This document shows positions 59,981 to 64,000 of a stretch of 64,000 nucleotides of DNA, in pieces. The notes beneath the pieces were generated by a model. That model worked only from the letters and a program-made list of their open reading frames with translations. It did not search any database and was not told the origin of the DNA. Within the stretch, counting starts at the first letter, position 1. Every line of letters starts with the position of its first letter. The stretch covers positions 1,922,001 through 1,986,000 of the forward strand of contig NZ_CP136962.1 of the NCBI RefSeq assembly GCF_002863305.2. Reading direction: 5' to 3'. The translations under genes were made by a program, and so were the position numbers. The stretch comes from Neisseria perflava. Its GTDB lineage: Bacteria; Pseudomonadota; Gammaproteobacteria; Burkholderiales; Neisseriaceae.

Positions 59981-59994
59981 TTGACAAAAATCAT
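59981..59994 (+). promoter_or_regulatory. Possible FNR box upstream of the fHbp-like gene
   Basis: TTGACAAAAATCAT fits TTGAT-N4-ATCAA with two mismatches, 63 bases before the start codon. Meningococcal fHbp is reported to be activated by FNR under low oxygen. Confidence 0.42.
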
Positions 59995-60056
59995 TTATTG
60001 TTCATTTTTTTAGGTATATGATAAATATCATACCAAATAAAAAAGGAAAGGAAAAA

Positions 60057-60857
60057 ATGATGAGAACCCTCCGCATTTCTGCTTTGACTGCTTCCCTGTC
60101 TTTGATGTTGGCTGCCTGCGGTGGCGCAACAAGCGGCTTGTCGAATGCCGTGACCGAGCCGCTCAATCCGCATCCGAAAGGCGTGTTGTCCGTTGAATTG
60201 AACGAATCCGTCCCTGAAAACGGTACGTTGGAGCTGACGGCCAACGGTAAAAAGCAAACCCTGAAAAAAGGCGACAAACTCGATACCGGCTTTTTGAAAA
60301 CCGATAAAGTATCTTCTTACGACTACGCCCAAAAAATCAAGGTAAACGGCAAAGTCATCACTTTGGAAACGGGCGATTTCCAAGTGTATAAACAAAATTA
60401 TTCCAATGTTGCCGCGCGTTACGCCAAACAAAAAGCCGATGACGCAGGCAAGCTGCAAAACCTCGATATATACACATTCACCGTCGGTGAAGTCCAAGGC
60501 GATGAAACAGCGTACCGCAATTTGCCCAAACAAGGCAGCTATCAGTATTCGGGCATCGCGTTTAATGGCGACGACCGCAGCGGCCGTCTGAAATACACCG
60601 TAGATTTCGATAAAAAACAAGGTTACGGCAAAATCAGCAGCATGGCTTCCCACAATAATGTCGACCTGCTTGCCGCAGGTATTGCCAATAACAATGGTAA
60701 AGCCGCCATCAGCGGTAAAACCAGTTTGAACGGTATCGAAAACGGCCGTTATGATTTGAAACTCTTCGGCCCGCAGGCTGAAGAAATTGCCGGTAAGGCG
60801 CAAATCAAAGTTGGCGATTCCACCAAAGAAATCGGTTTGGCCGGTAAAAAAGAATAG
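60057..60857 (+). CDS. Factor H-binding protein-like lipoprotein
   Basis: The start is ATG 60057 after AAAGGA; 266 residues. A lipobox LAAC (cysteine near 21) is followed by a glycine-rich start, as in fHbp (GNA1870/LP2086). Matching blocks run the full length: LSNAVTEPLNP near the N-terminus, KKGDKLDTGFLKTDKVSSYDY near 74-94, VITLETGDFQVYKQ near 100-113, YSGIAFNGDDRSGRLKYTVDF near 165-185 and NNVDLLAAGI, then IGLAGKKE at the end. Length and two-domain layout agree with fHbp. Whether it binds human factor H cannot be told; key contact residues vary. It lies between folA and asd. Confidence 0.82.
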   Translation: MMRTLRISALTASLSLMLAACGGATSGLSNAVTEPLNPHPKGVLSVELNESVPENGTLELTANGKKQTLKKGDKLDTGFLKTDKVSSYDYAQKIKVNGKVITLETGDFQVYKQNYSNVAARYAKQKADDAGKLQNLDIYTFTVGEVQGDETAYRNLPKQGSYQYSGIAFNGDDRSGRLKYTVDFDKKQGYGKISSMASHNNVDLLAAGIANNNGKAAISGKTSLNGIENGRYDLKLFGPQAEEIAGKAQIKVGDSTKEIGLAGKKE

Positions 60858-60861
60858 GAAA

Positions 60862-60895
60862 CAAGGCCGTCTGAAAGGTTCAGACGGCCTTTTTC
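60862..60895 (+). terminator. Hairpin behind the fHbp-like gene
   Basis: A uptake-type stem with T5, five bases after the stop codon. Confidence 0.8.
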
Positions 60896-60898
60896 TGA

Positions 60899-60932
60899 CA
60901 AAAAAAGCAACGGCTCAAACCGTTGCTTTTTT
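60899..60932. terminator. Non-uptake bidirectional terminator behind asd
   Basis: AAAAAAGCAACGG and CCGTTGCTTTTTT form a perfect stem with A and T runs on either side. It lies 15 bases after the asd stop on the minus strand and is one of the few terminators here without uptake words. Confidence 0.85.
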
Positions 60933-60946
60933 CATGCCAACCTAAA

Positions 60947-62062
60947 TTACAGGCTGCCCAAGATAATGCGCAATACGCGGCGCAACGGCTCGGCAGCACC
61001 CCACAAGAGTTGGTCGCCGACAGTGAACGCGCTGATGTATTCGCCGCCCATCTCCAGTTTGCGGATACGGCCGACAGGAACAGACAGCGTGCCGGTAACT
61101 TTGGCAGGAGTCAGCTCGTGGATGCTGGCTTCTTTTTCGTTAGGGATGACTTTCACCCAGTCGTTTGCGCCTGCCAAAATCGCTTCGATTTCGGAAACAG
61201 GCAGGTCTTTTTTCAGCTTCAGGGTGAGGGCTTGGCTGTGGCAGCGCATAGAGCCGATGCGTACGCACAAACCGTCGATTACGGTCGGATTGTCGCTGCG
61301 GCCGAGGATTTTGTTGGTTTCCACGCCGCCCTTCCATTCTTCTTTAGACTGGCCGTTGCCCAAATCCACGTCAATCCACGGAATCAGGCTGCCGGCGAGC
61401 GGTACGCCGAAGTTGGCTTTCGGATAGTCTTCGCTGCGCAAGAAATCGGATACTTTGCGGTCGATGTCGAGAATCGCGCTGGAAGGATCGGCAAGCTCGT
61501 CTGCCACTTTGGCGTAAATCGCGCCCATGCCGCTGATGAGTTCGCGCATGTTTTTCGCACCTGCGCCGGAAGCGGCTTGGTAGGTCATGCTGGTTGCCCA
61601 TTCGACCAAATCATTTTGGAACAAACCACCCAAAGCCATCAACATCAGGGAAACAGTACAGTTGCCGCCGATGTAGTTTTTCACGCCGTTTTTGAGGCCG
61701 TTGTCGATGACGTTGCGGTTGACAGGGTCGAGGACGATAATCGCGTCGTCTTTCATGCGCAGGGAAGAAGCCGCGTCAACCCAGTAGCCGTTCCAGCCGC
61801 TGTCGCGCAGGGGTTGGAAGACGGATTTGGTGTAATCGCCACCCTGACAGGTAACGATGATGTCCATTTTTGCCAATTCGGCAACATCGTTGGCATCCAA
61901 CAATGTTTTGGCTGCCTGACCGAAATCAGGGGCAGCGCCACCGACGTTGGAAGTGGTAAAGAAAAACGCTTCGGGAATGTGGGCGAAGTCGTTTTCTTCT
62001 TTCATACGCTGCATCAAAACAGAGCCGACCATACCGCGCCAGCCGACGAAACCTACTTTCAT
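60947..62062 (-). CDS. asd: Aspartate-semialdehyde dehydrogenase
   Basis: This 371-residue protein starts [20 protein letters not shown], the NADP-binding loop. The catalytic cysteine lies in [17 protein letters not shown] near residue 134, and the conserved histidine in [15 protein letters not shown] near 274. It makes aspartate semialdehyde for lysine, diaminopimelate, threonine and methionine. The length and motifs match the gammaproteobacterial-type Asd. Confidence 0.97.
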   Translation of the reverse strand: MKVGFVGWRGMVGSVLMQRMKEENDFAHIPEAFFFTTSNVGGAAPDFGQAAKTLLDANDVAELAKMDIIVTCQGGDYTKSVFQPLRDSGWNGYWVDAASSLRMKDDAIIVLDPVNRNVIDNGLKNGVKNYIGGNCTVSLMLMALGGLFQNDLVEWATSMTYQAASGAGAKNMRELISGMGAIYAKVADELADPSSAILDIDRKVSDFLRSEDYPKANFGVPLAGSLIPWIDVDLGNGQSKEEWKGGVETNKILGRSDNPTVIDGLCVRIGSMRCHSQALTLKLKKDLPVSEIEAILAGANDWVKVIPNEKEASIHELTPAKVTGTLSVPVGRIRKLEMGGEYISAFTVGDQLLWGAAEPLRRVLRIILGSL

Positions 62063-62096
62063 GTGCTACTCCTTGAGAAGAAAATCCGGATAAGTT

Positions 62097-62166
62097 TATA
62101 GTGCATTAACAAAAACCGGAACGGCATCGCCTGCCGCTTTGTTCAGACTTTTGTTAACCCACTATA
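62097..62166. mobile_element. Internally deleted Correia repeat element (70 bp)
   Basis: The element begins TATAGTGCATTAACAAAAAC and ends TTTTGTTAACCCACTATA, the inverted terminal repeats of Correia elements, with TA at both ends. The middle is reduced to about 30 bases (full elements are about 105-155 bp). It lies 35 bases upstream of the asd start. Such elements can supply promoters or an RNase III site. Confidence 0.8.
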
Positions 62167-62303
62167 ACAAAGGGGAAAACAAACGTTTTAACGCCGTCTG
62201 CGGAAAATGTAAAGGTTTTTATCGAAATTTTTTAGAATGATGGAAAAATAGGTTAAGATGGCAATGAAATTGCATCTCATTGAATAGCACAGAGGAAGAT
62301 TAA

Positions 62304-62891
62304 ATGAGCGAAATCAATTTGTCGGATTTGCCTAAAACAGAAATAGTAGATGTCCATATTGCTTCAGTATGGTCACGGGTCGCGGCATATTTGTTGAATT
62401 ATTTATTTAATGTAATTATTTTTTTACCCTATTATTATATTTTATATACTGAGACAGCAGCAATTGCCAAGCAGAAAAATATTTCTTTTACACAAGAGCT
62501 TATAATAAGTGTCAGCGAGCGGGCCGATATGACACAGATGCTAGGATTGACCTCTATCGTATATTTAATTGTCGGTATTGTTCAGCTTTATTACATGAGC
62601 CGCTATGGTCAATCCTTGGGTAAAAAGATCATGGGTATTCGTGTATTGAAAAGCAATGGCAGCAATCCGGGTTTTCTTGGTACGGTATTGGTGCGAGAAG
62701 TTGCATGGGGCTTAATTGTACTTGCCATTGTGTTTGCTGCATACTTTGTATTAAAAGGAAACATTTTAATTTATTCACTACTGATTACACTGATCAACTT
62801 TATTATGCTCTTCTCGGTCAAACGCGACCGCCGCACGCTCTACGATATGCTGGCCGATACGGTTATCGTCCAATTGCCGCCGCGCCGATAA
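62304..62891 (+). CDS. RDD-family membrane protein
   Basis: This 195-residue protein has four membrane helices (about 26-48, 75-98, 130-152 and 156-172). The RDD start is changed to ASVWSRVAAYLLNYLFN near residue 15, and the C-terminal signature is KRDRRTLYDMLADTVIV near 172. GQSLGKKIMGIRVLKSNG near 104-121 is the conserved middle block. The function of RDD proteins is generally unknown; some act as ion antiporters. Confidence 0.85.
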   Translation: MSEINLSDLPKTEIVDVHIASVWSRVAAYLLNYLFNVIIFLPYYYILYTETAAIAKQKNISFTQELIISVSERADMTQMLGLTSIVYLIVGIVQLYYMSRYGQSLGKKIMGIRVLKSNGSNPGFLGTVLVREVAWGLIVLAIVFAAYFVLKGNILIYSLLITLINFIMLFSVKRDRRTLYDMLADTVIVQLPPRR

Positions 62892-62928
62892 ATCGCTTTT
62901 TTGTGTTAAAATCAGCACTTTCCAACAT

Positions 62929-62963
62929 AGGCCGTCTGAAAAAATAGCTTTCAGACGGCCTTT
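62929..62963 (+). terminator. Hairpin behind the RDD gene
   Basis: A uptake-type stem, about 40 bases after the stop and 19 bases before the mltA start. Confidence 0.75.
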
Positions 62964-62981
62964 CGACACGCTATTGATTCC

Positions 62982-64000
62982 ATGAAAAAACATCTGTACC
63001 GCATCACGCTCGTCAGTATTGCCGCAGCCATTCTTGCCGCCTGTCCGAGCAAAAGCATTAAAAACCTTCCCGAAACCGACACCAGCGTTATCAAAGGCCC
63101 TGACCGCCCCACTGGTACGCCCGATCCCGTCGGTACGACAGTGAGCGGGGGAGGAGCAAACTACACCGTAGTTTCCTACAACGAATTGCCGCACTGGGAC
63201 CTCCAACACTTTACCAAAAGCCTGCAGTCTTTCCGCTTAGGCTGTGAAAAACTTAAAAACCGTCAAGGCTGGCAGGACGTTTGTATCCAAGCCATGCAGA
63301 CGCCGGTGCACCATTTCCAAGCCAAGCACTTTTTCGAGCGCTATTTCACCGCATGGCGCGTCGATAACGGCGGCAATCCTGCCGGCACCATTACCGGCTA
63401 TTACGAACCGGTCCTGCACGGCGACGACAAGCCTACAAGCCAATCCCGTTTCCCTATTTACGGCATTCCGAACGATTTCGTTTCCGTTCCGCTGGCTGCA
63501 AACTTGAGGGGCAGCAAAGCCACTGTCCGCATCCGTCAAACCGGCCCAAACAGCGGCGTCATCGACAACAGCGGCACATACACGGCCGATTTGTCCAGAT
63601 TCCCGATTACAGCACGCAGCACCGCGCTGAAAGGCCGTTTTGAAGGCAGCCGTTTTGTTCCTTACTACACCCGCAGCCAAATCAACGGCGGCGCGCTTAA
63701 CGGCAAAGCGCCGATTTTGGGTTACGCAAATGATCCGGTCGAACTTTTCTTTATGCACATTCAAGGTTCAGGCCGTCTGAAAACGCCGTCCGGCAAATAC
63801 ATCCGTGTCGGATTTGCCGATAAAAACGAGCATCCGTATGTTTCCATCGGCCGCTATATGGCGGACAAAGGCTATCTGCCGCTGGGTCAGACCAGCATGC
63901 AGGGCATCAAGGCCTATATGAAGCAAAACCCCGGCCGCCTTGCCGAAGTTTTGGGGCAAAACCCAAGCTACGTTTTCTTCCGCGAGCTGACCGGCAGCGG
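62982..64000 (+). CDS. mltA: Membrane-bound lytic murein transglycosylase A, 5' part
   Basis: The gene starts at ATG 62982 and is still open at the window end, with 339 codons visible. The lipobox LAAC gives a lipidated cysteine near residue 19. A linker rich in P, G and T leads to the MltA domain: ITGYYEPVLHGDD near 145, YGIPNDFVSVPL near 165, GYANDPVELFFMHIQGSGRL near 248 and YVSIGRYMADKGYL near 287. The conserved catalytic aspartate is expected further on, outside the window. The enzyme cuts glycan strands with anhydro-ring formation; the meningococcal form is known as GNA33. Confidence 0.94.
   Translation, partial: MKKHLYRITLVSIAAAILAACPSKSIKNLPETDTSVIKGPDRPTGTPDPVGTTVSGGGANYTVVSYNELPHWDLQHFTKSLQSFRLGCEKLKNRQGWQDVCIQAMQTPVHHFQAKHFFERYFTAWRVDNGGNPAGTITGYYEPVLHGDDKPTSQSRFPIYGIPNDFVSVPLAANLRGSKATVRIRQTGPNSGVIDNSGTYTADLSRFPITARSTALKGRFEGSRFVPYYTRSQINGGALNGKAPILGYANDPVELFFMHIQGSGRLKTPSGKYIRVGFADKNEHPYVSIGRYMADKGYLPLGQTSMQGIKAYMKQNPGRLAEVLGQNPSYVFFRELTGS

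Noticed and set aside
60923..62101. 392-codon plus-strand open frame over asd
   Set aside because: Exact antisense of asd, which has all catalytic motifs; the plus-strand translation has no recognisable domain.

Overview
The window is chromosomal DNA from a Neisseria species. Dozens of copies of the DNA uptake sequence in its AG form (AGGCCGTCTGAA) lie mostly as inverted pairs behind genes, and the gene content is typical of the genus (pilB-type msrAB, mltA, murA, metG, lpxC, an fHbp-like lipoprotein). The AG form of the uptake word and an fHbp homologue in an unfamiliar setting suggest a commensal close to the N. subflava/flavescens group rather than a meningococcus or gonococcus; that placement is inference.

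Layout. 1-2745 is the 3' part of tamB. 2984-6303 (minus strand) holds a doxX-hvfA-hvfB-hvfC cluster followed by an ECF sigma factor and a small zinc-finger anti-sigma factor. hvfA encodes a secreted 90-residue precursor with four EGxCG motifs, the modification site of the bufferin/HvfA family of RiPP metallophores; hvfB (DUF692) and hvfC (DUF2063) are its modifying enzyme and partner. The promoter region of this cluster carries TTGTCAG-N16-CGTCTAA, and the same two boxes with the same spacing lie upstream of msrAB 30 kb away, so both are likely read by this sigma factor. 6529-21939 is mainly core genome (recQ, yjdM, gltX, ftsEX, murA, metG) plus a small AT-rich patch with a cyclophilin remnant, and a binding protein with a possible Fur box.

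21963-28592 is a CRISPR-cas island between metG and rsgA: two arrays (10 and 9 repeats) with nearly identical 256-bp leaders, cas6, a cas2-cas1-cas2 block, csx16 and an NE0113-family CARF gene. No Cas10 or complete effector gene is present. A frameshifted fragment between cas6 and array 2 carries the GAKTSSGYGYF signature of a Cmr6-like RAMP protein, so the island looks like a type III (probably III-B) locus that has lost its interference complex but kept adaptation, crRNA processing and signal-control genes.

28664-64000 returns to core genome: rsgA, a patatin-like lipoprotein, an RNase II-family exonuclease, xseB-ispA, ftsY with a repeat-rich acidic domain, msrAB, purB, tsaC-like, purD, etfBA, waaC, a nicotinamidase, trmO, gapA, lpxC, ggt, gnd, a hydroxyacid dehydrogenase, dinG, folA, an fHbp-like lipoprotein with a candidate FNR box, asd with an internally deleted Correia element upstream, an RDD protein and the 5' part of mltA. 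Two parS-like sites (43.5 and 46.4 kb) and many DnaA-box-like words in AT-rich gaps between 47 and 54 kb suggest that the replication origin domain may be near. No rRNA, tRNA, prophage or insertion sequence was recognised.
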